Below are positions 41,739 through 53,000 of a stretch of DNA of 64,000 nt, piece after piece (within the stretch, counting starts at the first letter, position 1; the number at the start of each line of letters is the position of its first letter). Under the pieces are notes generated by a model that was not told where the DNA came from, searched no databases, and saw nothing but the letters and a program-made list of their open reading frames with translations. The position numbers were made by a program, and so were the translations under genes. The DNA is from Pegoplata infirma. Lineage: Eukaryota > Arthropoda > Insecta > Diptera > Anthomyiidae. The DNA is taken from positions 230,056,023 through 230,120,022 of the forward strand of contig OY992536.1 in the NCBI GenBank assembly GCA_963921195.1. Direction: 5' to 3'.

Positions 41739-43174
41739 TTTTTTTTTTTTTTTTTATTAGTTAATATTTTAATTAATAATATATTTATTAAAATATGAAA
41801 ATTAAAATACTACTCCATAGTGGAGCTTCTAGCAACACAAAGATTATTTACGAATACACGCCAACTCTGCCTGTTTTGTGCCAATAGCTTAACTTGTGGC
41901 CACGTCACCCTCATCATATTACATTCATCATCAATTGATCTTCGCCATGTGAGCTTTGGGCGGCCCCTACTGCGGTTTCCTTGTGGGTTCCACTCAAAAC
42001 TTTTACGAGCAATATCAGCTACATCTTTACGAAGAGTGTGTCCCACCCACGACCATTTTCTGCGGCATACTTCAGTATATATTTCCTCGGTGTTACATAG
42101 GGAAAGAAGTGCTACATTTGAGATTCTTTGGGGCCAGAATATGCGCAGTATACGGCGCAAGCATTTATTTACAAAGGTTTGGAGTCTTCTTACGATGTTG
42201 TCTGTAACCTTCCATGTTTCGCAGCTGTATAACAACACAGATTTCACGCTTGCGTTAAAAATACGAATCTTGTGTTTGTTTGATATGCGTGAGGATTGCC
42301 ACACTTTTCCTAAGGAGGCAAAAGCATGTCTCGCTTTGTTTATTCGACTTGATACATCGTCATCTGCTCCGCCATCTGTGGTGATTATACTGCCAAGGTA
42401 GCAGAATTTTTGAACTTCGGAAATTCGTTCGTTGTTGAGAAAAATAGGATCTGTGTTGTTTGTTTTTAGCCGTATCAATTTTGTTTTAGGGACATTAATT
42501 TCTAAGCCCACTCTAAGCGCATTTTCCTTAAGTCTGTTTAACTTGTGTTGTATGCCAGACAGTGTATGCGACATCATGCATATGTCATCTGCATAATCCA
42601 GGTCATGCAGCCTTTGGATTCCATCGGGAGCTTCTTTGTTTGTTTGTACCATTACATAATCAAGCACTATTAGAAAAAGAATAGGCGAAAGAACACAACC
42701 CTGTCTTACACCCTTGTTGATGTTAAAGCTAGAACTATCATGACCTTTAAAACGGACTTTGCATGAAGCATCGCGGTATAGTTCTTTTATTAAGGAGATT
42801 ATCATTTCCGGAATTCCAATATGACGCAAGCAATACCAAATAGCATTTCTGTTAATAGTATCGAAGGCTCTTTTGAAGTCGACAAATAGTAAGAATAATG
42901 GTGAGTTAAATTCAACCGATTGTTCGACAATTATTCTTAGTGAATTTATTCGGTCAACACAGCTTCTGTTAGGTCTAAACCCAGCTTGTTCACGTCGCAG
43001 AGAAGATTCTACAACTGAAGAGATGCGTTCTAAAATAATAAAAGCTAGTATCTTTTGAATGGTATTGAGCAATGTTATACCTCTCCAGTTACTGCATTCG
43101 TTTAAGTCGCCTTTTTTGGGTATAGTAACAATGACTCCATCATTCCATTCGGACGGTAGTTCACATGATGACCA
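41739..43174 (-). pseudogene. 5'-truncated LINE, intact reverse-transcriptase 3' half (RTE-like)
   Basis: This is the C-terminal half of a non-LTR retrotransposon polyprotein that would reverse-transcribe its own RNA at a nicked target. The frame is uninterrupted from 43174 to the TAG at 41810, about 454 codons, counting 34 codons upstream of the first start-like codon at 43072. Upstream residues include VIVTIPKKGDLNECSNWRGI. In the 420-residue part, motif A is FVDFKRAFDTINR (63-75), motif B is GVRQGCVLSPILF (121-133) and the catalytic box is YADD (160-163). The C-terminal WSWVGHTLRK and NRSRGRPKLTWRRS resemble RTE-type LINEs. A 17-base A tail (41739-41755 as T) and a possible ATTATA duplication (41733-41738 and 43174-43179) mark a retrotransposed, 5'-truncated copy. 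The endonuclease and promoter are absent. The 193- and 83-codon plus frames are antisense shadows. Confidence 0.85.
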
Positions 43175-43179
43175 TTATA

Positions 43180-43606
43180 ATTTCTTACAAACAATAAAAT
43201 ATTGATCTTCTAGACCCCTTAAAAGCATATCTATACATCAGAGGGTTAATTAACAGTCAACACTTTTTCTAAATGTATCTATTTTTAGTTTATTAATATT
43301 ACAATGAAGTTAACATTTTTAATACTTAGTAACTTGTCAATTTATTCAATTACAAAATGAGTATTTTCTTCCTACTCTCTGAGCGAAAAACGTGTGTTCA
43401 ATTAACTATATGCGCATGAAAATTGTAATTATTAATTAAATTATACATTTATTTCAGGCAATTTAAATGTCTGTAATAGTGCAACTATTAATAACTATTA
43501 TTATTACAATAATCATAAACGATGATACAGTGAGAGATATAATTGGTAACACAAATGTTCCTTACTTGCAACTGATGGATTAAGCCACTGAACCTCTGAT
43601 TCTGCC
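43180..43606. other. Probable single-copy A/T-rich DNA
   Basis: No repeat or frame recognised between the LINE and the 43.6-kb TIR element. Confidence 0.4.
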
Positions 43607-44034
43607 CAGGGTAATATCGCCAGATAATCGCGATAAACACGCATAAACTAAAAATAATAGATTTGTATGTATCGCCGGAATATCACTAAAATGATAATCC
43701 GGCGATAAAGCTACATCGATTCTCTCAAAGGATATTTGCGTTCACCTGAAAAATATATCCGCAACATTTGCTGAATTTTTTATTTTATCTTTGAACGCAA
43801 ATTTGTGGTTTTCGGCCAAATTTATATTCTTTTAAAGATTTTTTGTTGTTCTTGATATTAATAAATTATTTTATTTTAAAGAAAATAAAAATAAATACAA
43901 ATTTTCAATATTTTTTTTTTTGCTCATCGTTCGTATGAAAAAACGGCGATATAATAAAAATAATTCTTTGATTTTTTATTAAAATGATAAATTTCCATAT
44001 TGCCGCAATATCTTCTTGGCGATATATCGTCCTA
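43607..44034. mobile_element. Possible TIR element with GGCGATA termini and an inner hairpin
   Basis: CAGGGTAATATCGCCAG at the left resembles the inverse of 'cttggcgatatatcgtcct' at the right, and TATCGCCGGAATATCA...TGATAATCCGGCGATA at 43667-43706 forms a clean inner hairpin. The target duplication is unclear. No coding motif. Confidence 0.4.
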
Positions 44035-44385
44035 TGTGTTATTTTTACCAACAAATTCAAAAAAAAAAAATTACCTACGAAAACATTAAAAATTAATGAT
44101 TTCGTAGATTATTTTTACAATTTTTCTATTGAATATTATTTTAAAAAATTTTCAATAAAATTTTTGGGGAATCGATCCCGCAATCAACTACATTCTGGCC
44201 AGACACTCATCCATCGTGCCAAAGTCACTCGATACAAATATGTTTTTATATTTCTATAAAAAAAAATTCGAATTTTTTTCTAAAAAGAAAAAAACCCATA
44301 CAAGTAAGTAAATAGTAATTATTTTTCTTAAAAAAATGCCAACAATAAAAAAAAATATCGTACACAAATCATTAAAAATTAAAGA
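44035..44385 (-). mobile_element. Element G copy 2 (tRNA-like), partial
   Basis: On the minus strand it matches copy 1 from 'attgttggcattttttt' through 'tttatagaaatataaaaacatatttgtatcgagtgac', the box A-like TGGATGAGTG (44204-44213), 'tctggccagaatgtagttgattgcgggatcgattcccc' and on to 'ttgttggtaaaaataac'. Box B-like GGATCGATTCC lies at 44168-44178. The outer ends seen in copy 1 are not recognised here. Confidence 0.65.
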
Positions 44386-45295
44386 AGAATCACTTTTTAT
44401 CAGGGTTGGCAACCGATACCCACATAAAATAACGGTATTTGGCTATTGTACCGCAACCAAAAAAAAATATGGACGTTTTCAAAAGCGATTATGAGAGCTG
44501 ATGAAATTTCTAGTATTTTAAATGTGACACTTCGTGTCACATTAATAAACAAATATTTTTTTTTTTGAATAATTTCGTCATGCATTACATGTTTTCATAC
44601 TAATTTTTGCATGCTGAACAAAAATTTGTCAACAAAATTCCAAAACCACGATTTTGGTCCACTGATGCTAATTTTTGCTGAAAATTTTTGTCTGACTTTT
44701 TTGAAAAATATAGCTTAAAATTTTGATGTCTTCGTAGATTATGAAACCAAAATTTTAATCTTAAAAATCGCGATACTGACCAAAATCGCATTTTTAATTT
44801 TTTTACTATTTTTTACATAACATTCTACACAATTTGTCAACTTTTGAGATAAATTTGGTAAAAAAAATAATTTTTGTCTTAAAAATCAGCACCTGTGGAT
44901 CAAAACTGCTATTTCGGAATTTTTCGTAAACCTTTATCATTAATAAATCACGTTAAAAATTTACCGATATTGTAAATGATATCATAATAATTCATATTTT
45001 TTTAAATGCAAAACCCCTTATCTGATCATTTTCATTCATGTACTTTAAATTGTTTTGAGAAACAAAACCCTCTATCTCTCATAAAATCCCCAATAGTGCA
45101 AAATTTTAAAATCGAATTATATATGAGATTCAGTAGGCGATTAAAAAAAAATATTGTAGAATATCGAATTTTAATTACTCTAACAATACGCGAAATAAAC
45201 AGTTTCTTGGTTCTCCTCAAAAGTTGTGTTTTTTTAGATACAGGGTTTTGAATATAGGCCCTCGATATTTGGAATGTAAAATCCTCCAGCCGAAA
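44386..45295. other. Unassigned A/T-rich DNA
   Basis: A small hairpin, TGTGACACTTCGTGTCACA, lies at 44524-44542. 'cagggttggcaacc' at 44402 resembles short phrases at 2112 and 60970. Frames of 61-102 codons have no motif. No gene is supported. Confidence 0.4.
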
Positions 45296-45990
45296 ATGAA
45301 TTGTTTTAAAAATGCCTGCGAATTTTGTACTCTTGCCCAAAACATTAAATCATGATAATGTTTTCCGGAAGATTTGGGTGTACTTGCCAAAGCAAAGTTT
45401 TTTTTAAAAAAAATAATGTTATATTACTTTGCTATTCCATGAGGCCCTATGTTCCTTATAGGAATTTCAAGGATTATATATATATTCCATGCAAAACGAA
45501 TTGAAATATCAGTCGAGGACCCCATTAAAAAACCAAAAGAGCTGTACATTTCGTAAGTGATTGCAAAAATAAGTGCAAAAAAAGTGTTTTTACATTTTGG
45601 AGAGTATAAAAGGTTTGGCACCAAAGAATGTAACACTCTCACTTGTTTCATGTACATTTGATAAACAAATGGATAATTTTTATGCGAAAAGATTAGACTT
45701 GGTGAAAAAGTAGTTTTGGTAAAAAAAAATTTTTTTTTTTTTCACGAAAAACAAAATGATTTAAAAAAAAAATTAATGAACCCAAAATTTGTGGTGAAAA
45801 AAGTTTTTGATGAATTTTTTTGATGAAAAAAAAAAAAATTTTTGATGTAAAAAAAATTGATGAAAAAAAAAATTTTTTTTGGTGAGAAAAAAATTGATAA
45901 TGAAAAATTTGATGAAAAAAAATTGATGAAAAAATATATAATGAAAAAAAAAAATATTGGATGAAAAAAAAATTTGATGACAAAAAAAAT
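45296..45990 (-). repeat. Large inverted duplication, right arm (contains HLE-D end)
   Basis: This mirrors 40966-41545: 'aaaatgcctgcgaattttgtactcttgccc', CGAATTGAAATATCAGTCGA followed by 'ggaccccattaaaaaaccaaaagagctgtacatttcgtaag', the HLE-D end ACACTCTCACTTGT near 45633-45646, then 'tgcgaaaagattagacttggtgaaaaagtagttttgg' and A-rich 'gatgaaaaaaa' DNA. An extra 40-bp 'ttccttataggaatttcaagg' segment is present only here. Three overlapping 103-codon phenylalanine-rich frames are low-complexity artefacts. Confidence 0.7.
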
Positions 45991-46000
45991 TGATAAAAAA

Positions 46001-47405
46001 ACAAGTAGAAAAGTTAAATTCGACTTGGCCGAATCTATGAATACCCTCCACAATGCCCATTTTAAGTGATAGTAAATTTTCTAACATGAAGAAAATAACA
46101 GTTTGATTAGAAATATTTTATTTTGTGTAAAAAAAATTTTTTTTAGTAATTTTTGAAAAAAAAATAATTAACCATTTTTTTTGAGTGTAAAATTTTTTTG
46201 AGTGTAAAATTTTTTTCGAGTGTATTTTTGTTTTGGTATAAAAATATTTTTGAGTGACAAAAATACGTTGAAAATATTTTTTGTGACTTACCAATGTTTT
46301 TAAAACAGGTTTAACGGGTTTTCAACACGTGAATTTAAGGTGAAGCTAATCTGAAATTCACGGTTTTGCTAATAACTAGGGATGAGATTTCCATGCAAAT
46401 GCATGTTTTTTGTCGATAGTCTAAAAACGATATCGACCAATTATCTTTCCAAATCAAGAAATTTGCGTTAATATGGCATCGATTTGTTTTTGCATATTTG
46501 TGCATATTTTGGTGAAAATGCATATTTTTGCATATTTTGGTTTAAAATGGATATATTGTGCATATTTCCAACTTTTAAGTGCATATTTTTGCATATTTTG
46601 GCATAAATTAGCTAAAACACAAATTAAAAGATTTTTGTTACAAAAACTATTTTAAATTTTAATAACTTATTTTCAAAATAAGAAAAATTATTTTTTATTT
46701 TTAATTTTTTTATATATTGTCTTAATTTCTGAAAAGAAATCTTTCTTATATAAAGGTTAAAATGTTACTATTTAAACCCGGCGCTTTTTTTATTTTTAAG
46801 AAGTTTTTTCTACGAAAACAAGATTTTTACAGCACACTTTTTACTTTTTAGTGCATATTTTTAGGTTTTTTAGTGCATATTTTGAATTTTTTGGCGCATA
46901 TTTTAAGCGCATATTTTCGATTTTTTAGTGCATGAAAATCTCATCCCTACTAATAACTTATGAACCACTGAACCGATTTGGCTGAAATTCAATACGAACC
47001 AGGCCAGGGGAACGACATATATGCGTCAAGCTTCAGCATCCTCAGAATTGCCATTCGAAAGTTAGCGTGTTTTTAATCTCGTAAATTCACGAAAAACCCT
47101 TGCCGAATTCAGTCTTTTGCTTATAACTTTTGAACCACTGGACCGATTTTGCTGGATTGCAATACCAACCTGACCAGGCAAATGCCCAACATATATGCCA
47201 AACTTTAAGAGTCTCCGTAAAGTCTTTCAAAAGTAAGAGTGTTTTCAACAGAGAGACAGACAGACAGACAGATGGACGGGCATCCCTAGATCGTCTTAAA
47301 ATCGATCGAGGATCATTAATATATATACCACTATTTCGAGGTGTTACAAACGGAATGACAAACTTATATAACCTCCATCAGTAGAGTGGAAGATATAATA
47401 AAATT
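46001..47405 (+). mobile_element. HLE-C Helitron-like element, complete, split by a hAT MITE
   Basis: It opens AACAAGTAGAAAAGTTAAAT with the TTCGACTTGGCCGAA-like hairpin and 'ctatgaataccctccacaatgccc', and closes 'aacggaatgacaaacttatataacctccatcagtagagtgg'. Two 'gaaccactg-accgatttggctg' modules lie at 46971 and 47132. A (GACA)n tract is at 47252-47275. The hAT MITE interrupts at CTAATAAC. The copy at 59876-62815 lacks that MITE. The 84-codon frame is a shadow. Confidence 0.75.
46377..46949. mobile_element. hAT-type MITE copy A, 8-bp target duplication
   Basis: Termini TAGGGATGAGATTTCCATGC and the inverted TGCATGAAAATCTCATCCCTA are flanked by CTAATAAC on both sides (46369-46376 and 46950-46957). 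The interior has many 'tgcatatttt' phrases. The empty HLE-C site is at about 60104-60111. An 8-bp duplication and TAGGG ends fit hAT. Two 60-62-codon frames are shadows. Confidence 0.85.
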
Positions 47406-47499
47406 TTACCAAATTGTAAAACAAAAAAAAAATATTTTTAATAATTATAAATTAAATAAAAAAAAAAAAGTTATCAAATTAGACTTTAATCTATAATTC
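47406..47499. other. Short A-rich linker
   Basis: A-rich DNA between HLE-C and M1, no feature. Confidence 0.4.
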
Positions 47500-47501
47500 T
47501 A

Positions 47502-48171
47502 CACTCAAAATAATAACTCTGTTAAAAACTCTGTAAAATGACTGTAATCTCAATTCGACAGTTATTTGACAAAGTTATCTGTCGAAATACAGATTTTAAT
47601 AATATACTTTGTATTTTCTTGTAACCGAAAAACAAAATTTTATCTGTAATTTTACTTTTTACTTTGTAATCTCTATTTTAGAGATAATAAACAGAGTTTT
47701 TTGTTAAAATACAGATTTTATAAAATACTTATGTTTTTTCTCGTAACCAAAATACAAAATTTCAACTGTATTTTTATTTATTGCTCTGTAATTATAAACC
47801 CTGGAAAATTTTACGAGGATGTCGTGTAAAATTGGAGGTACTCGTAAAAAACTTTCACAAAAATAAAAAAAAGTAAATTTACAATTTTTAAGCATTAAAG
47901 CGGGCAAATTTACTCGATGGCATTTTTCAATTGTCAACACCAGATTGGCTATTTGACCAGAAATCAAATAGTAAATAAAATAGTCAAATTCTGGTCGCTT
48001 TTATCAATATTTTACAGATAATTCTGTAAATTTACAGTTTTTTTTATCGAAATCATTTTACAGAGTTTTCTTTGTAAAATAACAAAAAATCTTGCTGGTT
48101 GGAAATCTATGGTATTTTCTGCTGGCTCAGCAGAGTATCTCTGTAATTTAACAGAGTGATTATTTTGAGTG
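47502..48171. mobile_element. M1 MITE, complete, TA target duplication
   Basis: CACTCAAAATAATAACTCTG at the left and CAGAGTGATTATTTTGAGTG at the right are perfect inverted partners apart from one or two bases. TA flanks at 47500-47501 and 48172-48173. 'ctctgtaaaat' phrases fill both halves. It fits a non-autonomous Tc1/mariner element. The 87-codon minus frame is a shadow. Confidence 0.8.
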
Positions 48172-49180
48172 TATAAATAAAATATTCTTAAAATAACAAC
48201 AAAAAAAATTATGTCAACACGTTGTTACAAAAGGTCGCTGATATTTCAAATATACATAAAAATATGCCTATTTGTAGACATACTAGAGAGTAAAAAGAGA
48301 ATTAAATAAAAATAAAATTAAAAACAATATAAAAAATATGTATAAATGTTTATATTATCATCATTGTTTCATATTTATGTATATAAAAGTATAATTATTT
48401 TAATAAAAATTTTTGTTTAAAAAATTTTCCATGCTGATAATTTACGGCTGAGTAAAATACAAAATTACATGGACTGTATAATGAGTATAAAAAACTAATA
48501 CATTTAATTTTAGTGTATCGAGGGCAAATATTCAAAACTTACTATCTGCAATATTTTCGAAAGAGAGTATTCGATAGAAATGTGTTTACTGAATTAGTTG
48601 TTATCTATCAAATTAATTTTTATTTTTGTATTTGTTTTTATAATAATTGTTTTTAATTATATTGTAAAAAAAATATTAAAAATAACTCTTAGAATTACCT
48701 AAAAATTACCGTTCTTGTTGATCTCCTAAAAAATGTTCATAATGCACATAGCATGTTTTGAATATTCATACTCGATATGTAAAATTTATAAAATTTTATA
48801 TTTATTTAATTATTTTTTGTTATAAAATAAAATCACGTCATCAGTTTAACATAAAAAAGAATTAAAATAAATTATGAGAAGAAAAGAAAAAAAATAATGT
48901 AGACGAAGAAAAGAATTTTATAAAAAATTACACAAACAAAATTCTATGATTTCATACAAAAAGTATAAAGGTATATTTAAAGCCCCTAGGGAATTAGGAA
49001 TTGGTATTATAATGATAATGATGGTTGAGTTAAGTACACTTTAAAGAATGATTGTGTCAAAAAATAATATGGTATTCAATAGTACACTGAAAAAAATATA
49101 TGACTATAATTTAGAAAAAATTTCTTAGAAAATAGTTCATGCATTTTTCTAATATTAAGTTAAATTTCCTGGCTAAAAAT
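48172..49180. other. A/T-rich DNA, no gene
   Basis: No repeat shared with the window except a CACTGAAAAAAATATATGAC start near 49085 like that at 21499. No coding frame. Confidence 0.4.
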
Positions 49181-50245
49181 AAAATCTATATGGTCATATA
49201 TTTACACATCTGACCATACATCATGAATTCGGAAACATATATGATCATATATTAAAATTGGCCGATCCCAAGTAAAAAAAGTTTTGATATAATAATATAT
49301 TTTGTAATATAATTATTAGGGATGAGATTTCCATGCAAATGCATGTTTTTTGTCGATAGTCTAAAAACGATTTTGACCAATTATCTTTCCGAATCAAGAA
49401 ATTTGCTTTAAAATGGCATCGATTTGTTTTTGCATATTTTTGCATATTTTGGTTAAAATGCATATTTTAGCATATTTTGATTTTAAGTGCATATATTGTG
49501 CATATTTCCAACTTTTAAGTGCATATTTTTGCATAATTTGATATAAATTAGCAAAAACATAAATTGAAATTTATTTGTTTCAAAAACTATTTTAAATTTT
49601 AAAATTTATTTTGAAAACAAGAAAAATTATTTTTTTCTTTTTAATTTTTTTATAGATTGTCCTAATTTATAAAAAAAAAATCCTGCTTATATAAAGTTTT
49701 AAATGTCACTTTTTAAGTCCGGTTTTATTTTTTGCTTTTTTAAGAAGTTTTTCGAATGAAAACAAGACTTTTATTGCACACATTTTATTTTTTAGTGCAT
49801 ATTTTTAGGTTTTTTAGTGCATATTTTGAATTTTTTAGTGCATATTTTAAGCGCATATTTTCGATTTTTTAGTGCATGAAAATCTCATCCCTAATAATTA
49901 TATATAAATTGATCCATCATTTGATCCTAAAAATGGAGGATCATAAAAAATATGATTATATCTTATTAGATCAAATTTGATATTATTATACATAATTAGA
50001 TCCCAAAAATGGAACGGAAAATTTCATCAAATTTGATATTGAAGATCATATAAGATCTAATAAGATATAATTATATATTAATATATCTTATTAGATCTAA
50101 TTTTTATAATATTAAATTAGATAATATTTACCGTTCCATTTTTGGGATCTTATTATATCTAATAATATCTAATTTGATCTAATAAGATATAACCATATAT
50201 TTTTGGATCCTCCATTTTTGGGATCAAATGATATATGGCGCTGTA
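49181..50245. repeat. GATC-rich palindromic repeat, split by a hAT MITE
   Basis: Outside the MITE, 49181-49308 and 49902-50240 consist of nested inverted phrases such as TAATAAGATATAACCATATA, 'ccatttttgggatc' and 'ttagatctaat'. TATATGGTCATATATTTACA at the left matches the inverse of 'aaccatatatttttgg' at the right. It resembles in style the 'atccgaaaaatggatc' repeat at 63820-64000. Confidence 0.55.
49317..49893. mobile_element. hAT-type MITE copy B, 8-bp target duplication
   Basis: The termini are as in copy A (TAGGGATGAGATTTCCATGC and CTCATCCCTA inverted). ATAATTAT flanks both sides (49309-49316 and 49894-49901). Length is 577 bp against 573 for copy A, with scattered substitutions. The 72-codon minus frame is a shadow. 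Confidence 0.85.
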
Positions 50246-50712
50246 TTATTTTTTTTAGTCGGGATATCTCAAAACCCGTTCGACGGGTTATAGAAACCGT
50301 ACGACCGGTTATAGAATTTTTTTGATATTCGCATTATAAAGTTTTCTATCAAAATATCGGTCAGGTTTTTAACTTAAATTTTAAATTATACAAAAATCAT
50401 AAAATTGTTTGAACGCAAAAAAAAACTTTGCAAATTATGATTGTTGCCAAGTGTTTTTTTTTTATATGAATTTAATAATTCTACTGTAATTATATTTTTT
50501 AGCACTCTATGAGTAAAATATGTTCTTTTTTTGAAAGATAAGATAAAATTTATGAAAAAATAGGTCTATATTTTTTTTTGTAAATCATTTATTTATGTCT
50601 GTTGTTTATGTTTAATTCAGAGGCGTCAAAAAGTTATCGGTATTTTTTTTTCATTGTAGACATAATGGCAAGTAAAAATCTAAACAAATATTTTACTCGC
50701 TATATGTATGTC
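50246..50712. other. Unassigned DNA with the recurrent phrase
   Basis: GGGATATCTCAAAACCCGTT at 50263 with 'cgacgggttatagaa' twice in tandem, then 'tttttttgatattcgca', is a variant of the phrase at 41583. The rest is A/T-rich without a gene. Confidence 0.4.
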
Positions 50713-50714
50713 TA

Positions 50715-51213
50715 CACAGAAAAAAATAAAAACAAATTTGGGTAAATTTTTAATACTATTAGTAAAAAATTACTCAATTTAGCACCAGTGAATGATTTAA
50801 TAGTATTGAGTAAACTTAAAAAAAAAATTAAATGAATGCCAAAAAATTTGAGTAAATTTTTAATTGACACAATTAAAACTTTTCGTTTTTTTTTTTAATT
50901 AAGTTTTAAATTTTGTAAAGAAAAAACTTACTAAAAATTTATCAATTTATTTTTTGTAAAGTTTTAAAAAGTTTAAAATTTTTTTTGTTCCAAAAAAAAA
51001 AAATGTTTTTGATTTAAAACTTTTATATACAAATAACTATAATCTAAATGAGAAGTCAAAAAAACTAAAAAAAAATTAAATTATTTACTTAAATTTTTTT
51101 TAAAGCTTTTGAGTAAATTTTTGAATTGCGTTAATAAAAAAACTACTCAATTTTTTTTTTTGGAATTTAAACAAGTGATTACTCAAAATGTTTTTCCTAT
51201 ATTTTTTTCTGTG
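50715..51213. mobile_element. M2 MITE copy 4, complete, TA target duplication
   Basis: CACAGAAAAAAATAAAAACA and the right end ATATTTTTTTCTGTG are flanked by TA at 50713-50714 and 51214-51215. Internal modules match copies 1-3 in reverse order. This copy gives the clearest target duplication for the family. Confidence 0.8.
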
Positions 51214-51215
51214 TA

Positions 51216-51505
51216 GGTTTGTTTATCAGTCTACGATCAAAACCATATCAATGACTTAGAATTGTATGTACTCGTAATTGATTTTTTGTTTGTACTTGAA
51301 TTGTAACAGTCTAATATTACAGCAGCTCTGACACTTGACAAAAAATTTTAGTTAAATGTAAAAGCTTAATTTAGCAAACCAGGGTTTGCAAAGCATGAGC
51401 TTAAATACATCAAAAAAAGCTTTTAAAAATAATAAGCCTTGATTACTGCATTACTTTTACATTTAAATATAATGACTTTGAAAATATTATACTAGTTAGC
51501 AGGGT
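51216..51505. other. Probable single-copy DNA
   Basis: Less A/T-rich than its surroundings, without frame or repeat. Confidence 0.35.
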
Positions 51506-51975
51506 TTAGAGTCTAGCTCGAGGTAATTTTTTTTCTGATTAAAACTATTTTATTTTTAAAGAGACTAAGAGTTTGAGACTTTTTCTATTAGAAAAAGGTT
51601 TTTATGTTTCAGAATCTGAAACTCCTTGTATAGGAAGAATTTGTCAGATTCTGAGACTTCACGTAAAATATCTCAGAATTTGAGACCTTTTTTATACAAA
51701 AAATGTATGAGAATCTTCAATGAATCTCAATTTTTTCAGAGACTTGTAGAGACTTTAAAATTTAAAGAGTTTCTCAGAAATCTTAAAATCTGAGAAACTC
51801 TTTAAAAAATGGTCTCAGAATCTAAGACTTTTTTTTATACGAAAAATTTCTTAGAATCAAAGTATTGCTTAAGAATCTGAAACTATTCCTACGTGACAAA
51901 TTTCTCAGAATATGAAACTTTTTCTCTGTGAAATCGTTTTAAACTTTTTCTATAAGAGAAATGTGTCAGATCCTG
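51506..51975. repeat. Repeat L, second region of 'tctcagaatctgaga' phrases
   Basis: GTCTAGCTCGAGGTAATTTT at 51511 leads into at least ten diverged sense and antisense copies of 'ctcagaatctgagac'. The combination parallels 5130-5830. Confidence 0.5.
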
Positions 51976-52215
51976 ATAAAAACCACGATATTCACACAAA
52001 TCTCACAAAATTCTTGAAAATTGGAAATATTTCATTAAAATTGTGTTTGTATGTGTTAAACATGTACCTTGGGTCTTATGAATTCTGAATATAATTGGAC
52101 CATTTTTGGATTTATACCAATATACAAACTTTAGCCCTATATTCAGTAAAATCGGTCTATTGGCAACAAAATTAAGCAAATTTCACTCAAATTTTGTTTG
52201 TGTAAATAAAATTTT
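51976..52215 (-). mobile_element. HLE-B internal fragment
   Basis: 'gtgttaaacatgtacctt', 'gaccatttttggatttatacc' and 'attcagtaaaatcggtctattggcaacaaaattaagcaaatttcactcaaa' match the first half of HLE-B in reverse. Both ends are missing. Confidence 0.55.
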
Positions 52216-52839
52216 TTTTTTTTTTTTTTTTGATGCGGTGTTTTTTATTACAGGTATGATATAATTTTGTCATAAGTTTTTTTTTGCAGTTCTATATTTA
52301 TAATTTGTATTATGTGCCATTAATTAATAATGCATAATTTTTTTTAATTACGTATGTATAAATTATAATTTTTAAAGATAACCATTAGTAAGATAATGTT
52401 GTAACATTTCTTTGTGGTTAATGTGGTCGTCTTAATGGCGCTTTATATACAGTGTGACAGATAAGTATTTTAAAAAATTTTAATTTTATAAAATTGTAAC
52501 GTGATTTAAGTAAATTTTGAGAAAGTCACAAAATGGAAAGGGCCGTTTGGGGGGGGGGGGGGAGGTGGATTGCCTGGGGAAGTTATGAAGCAACTTATTG
52601 TTAGCCTTCGCAATATATATATATATGTTCCCGTCGATCCTATAAGGAGCATAGGGCCTATAAGGAGCATAGAGCCTTCGCAATAAACGTTATCAAATTT
52701 ATTAATTATAATTTTGTACTTAATTATTTAAATTTTATCATTATTTAAACACATTTTTTATATCCCCTGTTTCAACTTAAGGTTGAAATTTAAACGTCTT
52801 CTAACATACAAGTGTTGCATACAAAAAAAATGTCAAAAA
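52216..52839. other. Unassigned DNA with poly-T and poly-G runs
   Basis: A run of about 22 T lies near 52209-52230 and a run of about 13 G near 52549-52561. CCTATAAGGAGCATAG is repeated in tandem at 52640-52675, and CCTTCGCAATA flanks it at 52606 and 52675. The 65-codon minus frame has proline-rich poly-C content and is not a gene. Confidence 0.4.
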
Positions 52840-53000
52840 ATTTTTTTTTCGAAAGTTAGTTAAGTTCTTCCAGTGGGATCTATATTCACCTTGCTCCGAT
52901 TTTTCCCATTTTTAAACTTCAGGATTCTACCTTTTTTATTTTAGATTGCATCGTGTCATAGAATCGATTATCTCTCAATAATAAATATGGACTTGTCATG
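52840..53000 (+). mobile_element. HLE-A internal fragment
   Basis: 'gttagttaagttcttccagtgggatctatattcaccttgctccgatttttcccatttttaaacttcaggattctac' and 'gattgcatcgtgtc' align with the middle of HLE-A. The terminus is lost. Confidence 0.5.

Noticed and set aside
41820..42401. 193-codon plus-strand frame
   Set aside because: Antisense shadow of the minus-strand reverse transcriptase, which has clear catalytic motifs.
40966..45990. LTR retrotransposon with terminal repeats
   Set aside because: The repeats are inverted, not direct, and there is no gag, integrase or primer-binding site.
45693..46087. Three overlapping phenylalanine-rich frames of about 103 codons
   Set aside because: Low-complexity A/T repeats; open in all three frames because the DNA lacks mixed codons.
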